Assembly (NCBI GenBank): GCA_958413895.1
Contig: CATYVQ010000011.1
Coordinates: 37,516-101,515, forward strand
Source of the DNA: an uncultured Collinsella sp.
GTDB lineage: Bacteria; Actinomycetota; Coriobacteriia; Coriobacteriales; Coriobacteriaceae
DNA length: 64,000 nucleotides
Reading direction: 5' to 3'
A program made the position numbers and the translations under genes. Below, one piece after another: positions 16,087 to 23,562 of the stretch; position 1 is the stretch's first letter; each line of letters begins with the position of its first letter. A model generated the notes under the pieces. That model was not told the DNA's origin, ran no database searches, and saw nothing but the letters and a program-made list of their open reading frames with translations.

Positions 16087-16162
16087 TGGAGCGGACAACG
16101 GGGCTCGAACCCGCGACCCCAACCTTGGCAAGGTTGTGCTCTACCAACTGAGCCATGTCCGC
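16087..16162 (-). tRNA. tRNA-Gly (GCC), copy 1
   Basis: Acceptor stem GCGGACA/TGTCCGC, anticodon loop TTGCCAA flanked by CAACC/GGTTG, T-loop TTCGAGC and encoded CCA. The sequence appears identical to the copies at 18216-18291 and 18442-18517. Confidence 0.96.
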
Positions 16163-16174
16163 CTGCGAGGATTT

Positions 16175-16223
16175 AATATACGGGATGATCCACCCAAATG
16201 CAAGAACTTTTTTTGAAAAGTTT
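16175..16223 (-). promoter_or_regulatory. Promoter of the tRNA-Gly/tRNA-Val unit with palindromic A/T upstream element
   Basis: On the minus strand TTGCAT (16203-16198) and TATATT (16180-16175) are 17 bp apart. Directly upstream of the -35 lies an AACTTTT..AAAAAAAGTT palindrome (16204-16223), shared with the tRNA promoters at 18.5 and 22.0 kb. Confidence 0.82.
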
Positions 16224-16303
16224 TGCGACGCCCTCGCGAACCTCACGAAGACATCAGCCACCACGGAAAGCGCAGGCAAACGCAAACTCGCCGCAAGAGG
16301 CTC

Positions 16304-18037
16304 CTATATCTCACCGAGCATGATCCAGGCGGAGCTGTCCTGCGCGAGCCTGCCGTCTACAAGCGGTGATGAGGTGAGCAGGACCCTGCCCGCCGGCAGC
16401 TCCACGGGTGCTGCACCGAAGTTCGTCACACACGCCCATCCGTTGTCGCGGCGATAGGCGATGACGCCGCCCTCAGCGCCCTCGGCACCATCCGCAAGGC
16501 CGGTGCGCCCGTCAAGATCGAGCCACGCAAGATCGTTGGCGCACCCGTGCAGCTTGCGCCGCAGCCAGAGGGCGTCACGATAGAGCGCAAGCATCGATGT
16601 CGGGTCCGCTTCTTCTCTATCGGCAGCGTAATCGGAAAACCATGCAGGCTGCGGCAGATGGGGCGCCGCATCGGCGTCCGCAGGCGAAAACCCAAACGAT
16701 CCGCCCTGCGTGGGATCGTCCGCCGCTACCCATGGCAGGGGCACACGACAGCCGTCGCGCCCCTTCTCGCGCTTCGGTCCGTGCGTATTGGTCGCAGTGG
16801 GATCTTCGAGTGCAGCCCACGGAATGTCAGCCACCTCAAAAAGGCCGAGCTCCTCACCCTGGTACACGTATGCCGAGCCCGGAAGCGCCAGCTCAAGCAA
16901 AAGGGCCGCCCGCGCGCGGCGCTCGCCGAATTCACGGTCCTCGTCATAAGACGACCCGTCGCGTAAGAGCCAGTCGAGCGCAATCTGGTGGTAGCGCGTC
17001 GCCTTGATTTGCGGCAGGGCATAGCGTGTCGCCACGCGCGGCACGTCGTGGTTGGAGAGTACCCAGGTCGAGGCGGAATCGGATTCAATGGCCGCCTTCA
17101 AGCCCTCCTCGATTGCAGCGTGCATGTCATCATAGGTCCAAGTGGCCTTGGCGAACTCAAAGTTAAATGTCTGACCAAGCTCGCTGGGACGCGCGTAGAG
17201 ATACTGACGCTCGGGCAGCACCCACGCCTCGGCAACGGCGCTGCGCGGCGGATCATAGCGGTCGAACACGCGACGCCACTCGCGATAGATCTCGTGGACC
17301 TCGTTGCGATCCCACAGCGGATGGGTGCCGTCGTCAACCATGTCATCGCCCTCGGCGAGATGCCACCGGTCGAGGTCATCGCGGTCGAGATCCTTGGCAA
17401 GACCGTGCGCCACATCAATGCGAAAGCCATCGACGCCTCGATCGCTCCAAAACGCCAGGACGTCGCAAAAGAACGCATGAACCTCGGGGCACGACCAGTC
17501 AAAGTCCGGCTGCTCGGGCGTAAACATGTGCAGATACCACTGACCGTCCGCGACACGCGTCCAGGCGGGGCCGCCAAAGTTGGCATTCCAATTGGTGGGA
17601 GGCAGCTCGCCATGTTCGCCGCGACCATCGCGGAAGATATAGCGGGCGCGCTCGGGCGATCCGGGGCCGGCGGCAAGAGCGGCCTTGAACCAGGGGTGCT
17701 GGTTGGATGAATGGTTGGGCACGATGTCGACGATGACCTTGATGCCGCGCACGTGAGCCGCAGCGATCATGTCATCGAAGTCGTCAAGCGAGCCGAGCCG
17801 TGGGTCGACATCGCAGTAGTCCGCCACATCATAGCCGCCATCGACAAGAGGCGATGGGTAAAACGGACTCAGCCAGATGGCCTCGATACCCAGCCGCTCA
17901 AGATAGTCCATCTGCTGGGTAATGCCCGCGATATCGCCCAGACCCGAACCAGTCGAATCCTTAAACGAGCGCGGGTAGATCTGATAGATCGCGGCATCGG
18001 ACATCCATGAGCGCGACGAGGACTTTTCTGTAGCCAT
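16304..18037 (-). CDS. GH13-family alpha-glucosidase / oligo-1,6-glucosidase
   Basis: The 577-residue protein is an alpha-amylase-family glycoside hydrolase without signal peptide, so it acts on imported oligosaccharides. Conserved regions appear in order: DIVPNHSSNQHPWF, GFRIDVAHG (nucleophile D208), AVAEAWVLPE (acid/base E270) and VLSNHDVPR (D331). The opening AIYQIYPRSFKDSTGSGLGDIAGI and the GGYDVADYCDVDP loop are typical of alpha-glucosidases that remove terminal glucose from maltose- or isomaltose-type sugars. ATG 18037 follows GGGAG. The much longer open frame upstream runs through tRNA genes and is not coding. It stands alone with no sugar transporter beside it. Confidence 0.9.
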   Translation of the reverse strand: MATEKSSSRSWMSDAAIYQIYPRSFKDSTGSGLGDIAGITQQMDYLERLGIEAIWLSPFYPSPLVDGGYDVADYCDVDPRLGSLDDFDDMIAAAHVRGIKVIVDIVPNHSSNQHPWFKAALAAGPGSPERARYIFRDGRGEHGELPPTNWNANFGGPAWTRVADGQWYLHMFTPEQPDFDWSCPEVHAFFCDVLAFWSDRGVDGFRIDVAHGLAKDLDRDDLDRWHLAEGDDMVDDGTHPLWDRNEVHEIYREWRRVFDRYDPPRSAVAEAWVLPERQYLYARPSELGQTFNFEFAKATWTYDDMHAAIEEGLKAAIESDSASTWVLSNHDVPRVATRYALPQIKATRYHQIALDWLLRDGSSYDEDREFGERRARAALLLELALPGSAYVYQGEELGLFEVADIPWAALEDPTATNTHGPKREKGRDGCRVPLPWVAADDPTQGGSFGFSPADADAAPHLPQPAWFSDYAADREEADPTSMLALYRDALWLRRKLHGCANDLAWLDLDGRTGLADGAEGAEGGVIAYRRDNGWACVTNFGAAPVELPAGRVLLTSSPLVDGRLAQDSSAWIMLGEI

Positions 18038-18176
18038 GGGATGAGTCTCCCTTGCAACGAGGTTTTGCGAGATGCCCACGATGATACGCCCAAAGCGAAC
18101 ATTCGCGACAAACAACGCCGCAGCCACGCCCCAAAACCCTCGCCCCCTCTCGGGTTCGAGCCCATGCGATGGGTAC

Positions 18177-18209
18177 AAAAAAGCCCGGCTACCGTAGTAG
18201 TCGGGCTGC
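18177..18209 (-). terminator. Rho-independent terminator after tRNA-Gly copy 2
   Basis: On the minus strand AGCCCGACTAC pairs with GTAGCCGGGCT (one mismatch) and is followed by six T. It separates the tRNA group from the GH13 gene. Confidence 0.88.
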
Positions 18210-18215
18210 TGCGTT

Positions 18216-18291
18216 TGGAGCGGACAACGGGGCTCGAACCCGCGACCCCAACCTTGGCAAGGTTGTGCTCTACCAACTGAGCCATGTCCGC
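18216..18291 (-). tRNA. tRNA-Gly (GCC), copy 2
   Basis: Same sequence as copies 1 and 3, with complete cloverleaf, anticodon GCC and encoded CCA. No own promoter is evident between it and the upstream terminator-like hairpin. Confidence 0.96.
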
Positions 18292-18301
18292 ATATGTAAA
18301 A

Positions 18302-18324
18302 CAAAACGGGCGCCGGAGCGCCCG
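18302..18324 (-). terminator. Terminator-like hairpin after tRNA-Cys
   Basis: CGGGCGC-TCCG-GCGCCCG followed by TTTTGTTTT on the minus strand. It lies between tRNA-Cys and tRNA-Gly copy 2, which would be reached only by readthrough or from an unseen promoter. Confidence 0.82.
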
Positions 18325-18333
18325 GATGTTGCC

Positions 18334-18407
18334 TGGAGGCGAAGCCCGGATTCGAACCGGGGGTAAAGGCTTTGCAGGCCTCTGCCTTACCACTTGGCCA
18401 CTTCGCC
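18334..18407 (-). tRNA. tRNA-Cys (GCA)
   Basis: Acceptor stem GGCGAAG/CTTCGCC, anticodon loop CTGCAAA (GCA), T-loop TTCGAAT and encoded CCA. Confidence 0.95.
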
Positions 18408-18408
18408 G

Positions 18409-18432
18409 AAAAAGGACCGCCTAAACGGTCCG
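18409..18432 (-). terminator. Terminator-like hairpin after tRNA-Gly copy 3
   Basis: GGACCG-TTTAGG-CGGTCC followed by TTTTT on the minus strand, placed between tRNA-Gly copy 3 and tRNA-Cys. Confidence 0.8.
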
Positions 18433-18441
18433 GAAATGCAA

Positions 18442-18517
18442 TGGAGCGGACAACGGGGCTCGAACCCGCGACCCCAACCTTGGCAAGGTTGTGCTCTACC
18501 AACTGAGCCATGTCCGC
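18442..18517 (-). tRNA. tRNA-Gly (GCC), copy 3
   Basis: Complete cloverleaf with anticodon GCC and encoded CCA, same sequence as copies 1 and 2. It is the first gene of the Gly-Cys-Gly group and is served by the promoter at 18530-18578. Confidence 0.96.
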
Positions 18518-18529
18518 TTGCGGGTTATT

Positions 18530-18578
18530 AATTTACGCGAGTTGTCCAAAAGACGCAAGTACTTTTTTCAAAAAACTT
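18530..18578 (-). promoter_or_regulatory. Promoter of the tRNA Gly-Cys-Gly group with palindromic A/T upstream element
   Basis: On the minus strand TTGCGT (18558-18553) and TAAATT (18535-18530) are 17 bp apart. The AAGTTTTTTGAAAAAAGTAC palindrome lies immediately upstream of the -35. Confidence 0.82.
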
Positions 18579-18622
18579 GTCTGCCGCATGTTCTTAGTAG
18601 CCAAACGCGCTAAAGCGATTGG

Positions 18623-19369
18623 CTAGGCACACGATTCCAGCGCTCCGCTAAACAGCTTCACCATCTGCACGCGCGTGCCGGCGCCGTCCGTACGACGAGC
18701 AACCTCCACGTTATCGACGAGCATACGCATAAGCTTGATACCACGGCCGCGTTCCTCAGATGCAACCGGCTCGCTCGTTTCATCGATAGAATAGCCGGCA
18801 CCTCGATCAAGCACCTCAACCACAACGCGATCGCCATAGGCTTGAACCGTCAGGACGCACCCGATACCGCCCGCATGGTCATAGGCATTACCCAGCGCCT
18901 CCCCCGACGCCAATGCGACATCGTAGCGCTCGTCACGGCGCAACGGCAGCGATTCAAGGAGTTCGGCGATGCGATGTCGGTAGTATGGAAGATTCTCGAT
19001 ACCCTGACGGACCTCGACGCTCTTACTCCAGCGAGGCAGCTCCCCCACCGGAATAGCGGGAATAGACTCCCGTGCCGGCCCCGCGACATGAAGGATATCG
19101 ACAAGACGAGCAATCTCCAAAAAGCGAACAACTTCACCCGATGCATTGACGAGCGAAAGCAGGCCTTCTCGCCTCATGAGCTCACGAGCGCGTGTAAGCA
19201 GGAATGCCAAGCCCGTCGAATCGATAAAGCTAACAGCCTGACAGTTGATGACGACACGACGCACGCCGCGGCCAATCAAAGCATCCAACCGCCGACGCAG
19301 CGCAGGCACCGTGGCGATGTCGATATCGCCTGGTGGCGTCAAAACCGCTATGTCATTCCACTCATTCAT
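18623..19369 (-). CDS. Fused anti-sigma antagonist (STAS) and RsbW-like serine kinase/anti-sigma domain
   Basis: The roughly 248-residue protein joins two partner-switching domains normally on separate proteins. An N-terminal STAS domain (about 1-100) contains VINCQAVSFIDSTGLAFLL, whose Ser is the site phosphorylated in RsbV/SpoIIAA. A C-terminal HATPase_c domain (about 125-248) contains ASGEALGNAYDHAGG (N box), EVLDRGAGYS (G1) and ERGRGIKLMRMLVDNVEV (G2). In the standard pathway the kinase phosphorylates the STAS protein and binds a sigma factor. I use the ATG at 19369; a TTG 18 nt upstream is possible. The partner phosphatase gene lies 78 nt upstream. No sigma-factor gene is adjacent. Confidence 0.85.
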   Translation of the reverse strand: MNEWNDIAVLTPPGDIDIATVPALRRRLDALIGRGVRRVVINCQAVSFIDSTGLAFLLTRARELMRREGLLSLVNASGEVVRFLEIARLVDILHVAGPARESIPAIPVGELPRWSKSVEVRQGIENLPYYRHRIAELLESLPLRRDERYDVALASGEALGNAYDHAGGIGCVLTVQAYGDRVVVEVLDRGAGYSIDETSEPVASEERGRGIKLMRMLVDNVEVARRTDGAGTRVQMVKLFSGALESCA

Positions 19370-19447
19370 ACGACCATGGTTCCCCAAAAAAGCCCACTCA
19401 ATGCATTCGTTTCCCTAACCGTACGGATTCAGCCCGCCCAGCGTCGT

Positions 19448-21793
19448 CTATGAACGACCCCGTAAAAACTCAAGGGACACCAATGCAATGTCATCGTCCA
19501 GCGCCGATTCGGTAAATCGGTCAAGCTCGCCCAAGACCTTGCCGCAAATGCCCGACACGCCCTCCCCCGAAACAGAAAGCAGAAGGTCGCGCAAGCGCTG
19601 CTCGCCAAAGAACACTCCGGTGCGGTCGCGGGCCTCAATCGTTCCATCCGTATACATGAAGAGCATGTCGCCGGGGGCGAACGTAAACACGCCTGTCTCG
19701 TACACCATGCTCTCAAAGGCACCGATTACACCCGATTGGCATCCAAGCAGCTCGACCTCTCCCCCACGAGCCTCGCCGCCACCCAGCGGCATCGACTCTG
19801 GCCTGATGACCATGGTCGGAGGATGGCCCGCCGAACAATACGTTGCGCGTCCGGCTTTAAGGTCAATCTTGGCGATAAAGGCCGTCACGAACGTCTCGAC
19901 CCTCGAAAAGCCCATGAGCATGCTGTTAAGGGAGCGTGCCATGCGGGCCGGTCCAGCGCCCTCCCAGGCATATGCCGTCAGGGCCGTCTTGACGAGCGCG
20001 GACATCGATGCGGCCTCAATGCCTTTGCCAGACACATCACCCAGAATCATGACGGCGCAGTCGTCGGGAAGACGAATGAGCGTATAGAAATCGCCTCCGA
20101 CCAACGCCGAATTCGTGGCCGACAGGTACACCGAATCGGTTGCGATACCCGGAACATCCCCCAAGGAATTTCTCATGCCGATCTGAAGGGTCTGAGCGAT
20201 ATGGCGCTCCTCGCGCTTTTGAGATTCGCCTTCGTAGATCAGTTCAAAGTCATGCGCCAAGTGCACCAAGTAGTCATATTCAAGATCATCAATCGGCTCT
20301 TGGCTACCATCACGAAGCAGCAGCGCGCGCGTCGTCGGGCTCTTCGCAACAGAAGCAGGAACAATCGCGTCGTTACTGTGCTTGCCATCGCCCTCAAAGC
20401 GCGGGTGCCCCGCCTCGATGCCGGAGTCGACGTAGAGACCTTGACAAGGCAGACCATGCGCCCTAAGCCAGCCTCCCATAGGCATCGATTCGTCAACGCG
20501 AGTTATACGGACGTGTTTAAGGTCCTCGGCACTCGTACCCCCCAAAACAGATGCCTCAAAGCCATCAGGGCCAGCCCCCAGACGTGCCGCTGGCGCCGTC
20601 GTGGAAAAGAAAAGATTCTCGGGATCGTCCGGCAAAGCAACGCGACTGCCGCCTTCAAAATCTATGACGTAGGAATCCAGACTGGCGTCATACTCAACAG
20701 GGCAAAAATGGCAGTTGAGCATATTGCAGATCTCGGACGATACCGCCTGGGTAGCCGCGAAGGAATCGTCTAGAAAGGTAAACAACTCATCACGTAAGAC
20801 ATTGAGCGAGCGGCCAAGCTCGGCCGTGCGACGAGAGCGAAGACTCGATGCCATGCCGACCAGTTGGATAGACAAGTAATCGCAAATGACCTCGAGTACA
20901 TTAACGTCATAGGCGAGCGGTGCCTGGGGGCGTTTCCAACCAACTTCCAGCACGCCAAGGATCTGCGTACCGTAAAAAACGGGAAGACAGATCTCGCTGC
21001 GGTACGGAGGCATATCCTGCACGCGCAACAGGTGCTTAGAACGATTGTCCAAGTCCATGAACATACCGGAGGCGGCCCTATCGCCCTCAAGGTCCTGTTG
21101 AATCGACAAGCGACAGGCACGCGACTCACGAAGAACATACGTCGGAATGCCAGCGCCATACGGCAAAAACTCGGGCAGGTAGCTGTCGTACAGCTCCTTG
21201 GAAACACCGCGTAGCTTAAAACCGCCGCTCTCAGAAAAATAGATAGCGGCACCCGAAGCATCGAGCGTTCCTACAAGCTGGTTCAAAACGGTATCAAGTA
21301 GGCTGGGCAGCTCATCGGAGCCCACGGTACTCATAATGACCGAGAGCGTGCCAGAGAGGCGCTTGTTCGCCACTCTAAGCTCCGATAACGCACGCTTGAG
21401 CTGTCGGTCGTGCGAATACTGTTCTTCGATGCTATGGAGCGCCACCAAGACACGTGGCGCGCGGCGCCCAAAGATGCGTGGAGGCGTTACGGAGCCCGCA
21501 CGAACCAAGACGGGGATAAAGGAGCCGTCACTCAGCTTGAGCATCAGTTCATTCTCGGAGCCATCAGTTTCAAATGGCAGACGATGTTCCGTCGCACGTT
21601 CAAAAGCGGACGAGTACAGGACGTCTTTAACATCTCCACCGATGACGTCGGCGCGTTCCTCGCACATCAAACCAAGTAAGCGATTATTCACATGCAGAAT
21701 TGTTCCGTCGAGCTCGCAGATGATGACAGCATCGCTCGTGATCTCGACTAGTTGGGCAACGTCTGCCCACTCGTTGCGTTCAAGCGTTTCCAT
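19448..21793 (-). CDS. RsbU/SpoIIE-type PP2C phosphatase with PAS and GAF sensor domains
   Basis: The 781-residue protein is a cytoplasmic sensor phosphatase. A PAS domain (about 10-115; SDAVIICELDGTILHVNNRLLGL) is followed by a helical linker. A GAF domain comes next (about 155-315; GAAIYFSESGGFKLRG, SEICLPVFYGTQILGVLEVG). A long middle region leads to a SpoIIE-type PP2C domain (about 540-781) with metal-binding GGDFYTLIRL, ILGDVSGKGIEAASMSA and MYTDGTIEARD. It should dephosphorylate the STAS partner, activating a stress sigma factor. ATG 21793 follows GGTGGGGTCCACG. It and the STAS-kinase fusion form one operon. Confidence 0.88.
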   Translation of the reverse strand: METLERNEWADVAQLVEITSDAVIICELDGTILHVNNRLLGLMCEERADVIGGDVKDVLYSSAFERATEHRLPFETDGSENELMLKLSDGSFIPVLVRAGSVTPPRIFGRRAPRVLVALHSIEEQYSHDRQLKRALSELRVANKRLSGTLSVIMSTVGSDELPSLLDTVLNQLVGTLDASGAAIYFSESGGFKLRGVSKELYDSYLPEFLPYGAGIPTYVLRESRACRLSIQQDLEGDRAASGMFMDLDNRSKHLLRVQDMPPYRSEICLPVFYGTQILGVLEVGWKRPQAPLAYDVNVLEVICDYLSIQLVGMASSLRSRRTAELGRSLNVLRDELFTFLDDSFAATQAVSSEICNMLNCHFCPVEYDASLDSYVIDFEGGSRVALPDDPENLFFSTTAPAARLGAGPDGFEASVLGGTSAEDLKHVRITRVDESMPMGGWLRAHGLPCQGLYVDSGIEAGHPRFEGDGKHSNDAIVPASVAKSPTTRALLLRDGSQEPIDDLEYDYLVHLAHDFELIYEGESQKREERHIAQTLQIGMRNSLGDVPGIATDSVYLSATNSALVGGDFYTLIRLPDDCAVMILGDVSGKGIEAASMSALVKTALTAYAWEGAGPARMARSLNSMLMGFSRVETFVTAFIAKIDLKAGRATYCSAGHPPTMVIRPESMPLGGGEARGGEVELLGCQSGVIGAFESMVYETGVFTFAPGDMLFMYTDGTIEARDRTGVFFGEQRLRDLLLSVSGEGVSGICGKVLGELDRFTESALDDDIALVSLEFLRGRS

Positions 21794-21817
21794 CGTGGAC
21801 CCCACCGTCTATCGGTA

Positions 21818-21843
21818 ACAAAAAAGCCTCCGAAGAGGCTTCT
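21818..21843 (-). terminator. Rho-independent terminator of tRNA-Leu
   Basis: GCCTC-TTCG-GAGGC stem with a six-T run on the minus strand, just beyond the tRNA-Leu 3-prime end. Confidence 0.88.
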
Positions 21844-21852
21844 CAAATGCGA

Positions 21853-21942
21853 TGGTGTCGGAGGCGGGACTTGAACCCGCATGACCAAAAAGCGGTCACT
21901 AGCACCTCAAGCTAGCGCGTCTGCCAATTCCGCCACTCCGAC
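21853..21942 (-). tRNA. tRNA-Leu (GAG)
   Basis: A class II tRNA of 90 nt: acceptor GTCGGAG/CTCCGAC, anticodon stem CTAGC/GCTAG with loop TTGAGGT (anticodon GAG), a long variable arm, TTCAAGT T-loop and encoded CCA. Confidence 0.95.
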
Positions 21943-22000
21943 ATGCTATGTTGTTGATTCACGGTTCGTTTTGTTGGACCCGCGCGTTCAACGAGGAAGA

Positions 22001-22049
22001 TAATAACCTATGTTTCGAGAACTGTGCAAGCACTTTTTTGAAAAAAGTT
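22001..22049 (-). promoter_or_regulatory. tRNA-Leu promoter with palindromic A/T upstream element
   Basis: On the minus strand TTGCAC (22029-22024) and TTATTA (22006-22001) are 17 bp apart, with ACTTTTTTCAAAAAAGTG directly upstream of the -35. It lies about 60 nt from the mature tRNA 5-prime end. Confidence 0.8.
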
Positions 22050-22073
22050 TACGAATTTGTAAATGCGCAGGTA

Positions 22074-22217
22074 GACGCTTATGTCCGGTCCCGAATCGGT
22101 GTTGCCTCCCGGCGCGTCCTCGGGCATGAGCGATATTTTGCTACGCACTTCGTGCTGCAAAATATCGCTCCCCCTGCGGAATGCGCCGGGAGGCAACACC
22201 GATTCGGGACCTGCGTC
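22074..22217. repeat. Large palindromic element, copy A
   Basis: Arms 22087-22115 and 22183-22211 are perfectly complementary over 29 bp, with a further GACGC/GCGTC pair outside. Inside are two 12-nt unpaired strands (22116-22127, GTCCTCGGGCAT; 22171-22182, CCCCTGCGGAAT). A perfect 13-bp inner stem follows (22128-22140 with 22158-22170), then a loop containing GCACTTCGTGC. Copy B at 22391 has the same plan in reverse orientation. The region between tRNA-Leu and oppF holds no gene. Confidence 0.88.
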
Positions 22218-22271
22218 CACGTACTCCAGACACCGTTCTCAAACATGTTCTGGGGCTGATATATATTTAGT

Positions 22272-22327
22272 GGCTCGGCTTTGCCGAGCCCTTATATAAG
22301 GAGGCCGGAGCTAATGCTCCGGCCTCC
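22272..22327. terminator. Two adjacent GC-rich hairpins
   Basis: GGCTCGGC-TTT-GCCGAGCC (22272-22290) is followed by a 12-bp perfect stem with TAAT loop (22300-22327). The second is followed on the plus strand by TCAATTTCTTATT. For the minus-strand opp operon, which ends at 22534, these are possible downstream terminators, though with weak T tracts. Confidence 0.55.
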
Positions 22328-22390
22328 TCAATTTCTTATTAGGTTTAGTGAGCGATCGAGGAATCGCACTCCCCCTGCCGAGTTAACGTA

Positions 22391-22517
22391 GGGCCCGCCC
22401 TGGTGTTACTTTTCAGAACATTCCACAGGACGCAAGAAACCCCCGCCGCACGAAGTGCGCAGCGGGGGTTTCTTGCATGTCCGAGGACGTTCTGAAAAGT
22501 AACACCAGGGTGGGCCC
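22391..22517. repeat. Large palindromic element, copy B
   Basis: Arms 22391-22419 and 22489-22517 pair over 29 bp with one wobble. Two 12-nt internal strands follow (22420-22431 and 22477-22488), then a perfect 15-bp inner stem (22432-22446 with 22462-22476) and a loop with GCACGAAGTGC. Its reverse complement matches copy A in loop lengths and internal-loop sequences while the stems differ. It ends 17 nt before the oppF stop. Confidence 0.88.
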
Positions 22518-22533
22518 GGACGAGTACAACCGA

Positions 22534-23562
22534 CTACAGGTCGATGTGCGATTCCTTGATCGGGAACGGCTCGGCGAAGTGGCAAGCGCAGCAGTGGCCC
22601 GGGGCAACTTCCTTAAACTCAGGAAGCTTCTCGGAGCAGATGCCCTGCGCGATCGGGCAGCGCGTGTGGAAACGGCAGCCGGTCGGCGGATCCAGCGGTG
22701 ACGGCGGATCGCCGGCAAGGATGATGCGCTTACGGTTCTTCTGGATATCAGGATCGGGAACCGGCACGGCAGACAGCAGCGACTGCGTGTACGGATGGTG
22801 AGGCTCACTGTAGAGCGTCTTCCAGTCCGAAACCTCGACCATCTTACCCAGATACATAACGGCAACACGATCGGAGATGTGCTGCACGACGGACAGGTCG
22901 TGGGCGATAAACAGATATGCGGTACCGAACTTGTCCTGCAGTTCCTTGAGCAGGTTCAGAACCTGGGCCTGAATGGACACATCCAGAGCGGAAACCGGCT
23001 CGTCGCAGATAATCAGCTTGGGCTTCAGCGCAAATGCACGGGCAATGCCGACACGCTGACGCTGACCGCCAGAGAACTCATGAGGATAGCGGTTAATGTG
23101 CTCGGGGTTCAGACCGACGACGTCCAGCAACTCGCGGACGCGCTCAATGCGCTCCTCCTTGGTGCCCACACCGTGAATGGTCATGGGCTCGGAGACGATC
23201 TCGCCGATGGTCATACGAGGATTGAGCGAAGCATAAGGATCCTGGAAGATAAACTGCATCTCACGACGCATGTCCTTGATCTCATGTTTGCTCATCTCGG
23301 CAACGTCTTTGCCCTGGAAGAACACCTTACCGGCGGTCGGCTTGGTCAGACGCATGATGGTGCGGCCCGTGGTGGACTTACCGCAACCAGACTCGCCAAC
23401 CAGACCAAAGGTCTCGCCCGGATAAATCTCAAAAGAGATGTCGTTTACAGCAGAGACGACACGCTTGGAGAAGCGCCTGGCGAACATGCCGGACTCAGCG
23501 GGAAACTCCTTAGAGAGGTGCTCGACCTTCAGCAGCGGAGTACGTTCGTTGGTATCTGCCAT
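22534..23562 (-). CDS. oppF: Oligopeptide ABC transporter, ATP-binding subunit
   Basis: A 342-residue ABC ATPase of the peptide/nickel family. Walker A is GLVGESGCGKSTTGR, the signature is FSGGQRQRVGIARA, Walker B is LIICDEPVSALD. The C-terminal oligopeptide domain carries the Cys-rich GCRFHTRCPIAQGIC and CCACHFAEPF that in this family can hold an iron-sulfur cluster. It pairs with OppD to energise peptide import. Its start overlaps the oppD stop by one base (TAATG). It is the last gene of oppABCDF. Confidence 0.92.
   Translation of the reverse strand: MADTNERTPLLKVEHLSKEFPAESGMFARRFSKRVVSAVNDISFEIYPGETFGLVGESGCGKSTTGRTIMRLTKPTAGKVFFQGKDVAEMSKHEIKDMRREMQFIFQDPYASLNPRMTIGEIVSEPMTIHGVGTKEERIERVRELLDVVGLNPEHINRYPHEFSGGQRQRVGIARAFALKPKLIICDEPVSALDVSIQAQVLNLLKELQDKFGTAYLFIAHDLSVVQHISDRVAVMYLGKMVEVSDWKTLYSEPHHPYTQSLLSAVPVPDPDIQKNRKRIILAGDPPSPLDPPTGCRFHTRCPIAQGICSEKLPEFKEVAPGHCCACHFAEPFPIKESHIDL

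Noticed and set aside
16087..18517. Repeated roughly 76-nt units that might look like a direct-repeat array
   Set aside because: They are three tRNA-Gly(GCC) genes with complete cloverleaves and encoded CCA, not CRISPR repeats; spacings are irregular.
22074..22517. Retron msr-msd or a transposon end pair
   Set aside because: No reverse-transcriptase or transposase gene is nearby, and the two palindromes are separate complete units in opposite orientation rather than ends of one element.
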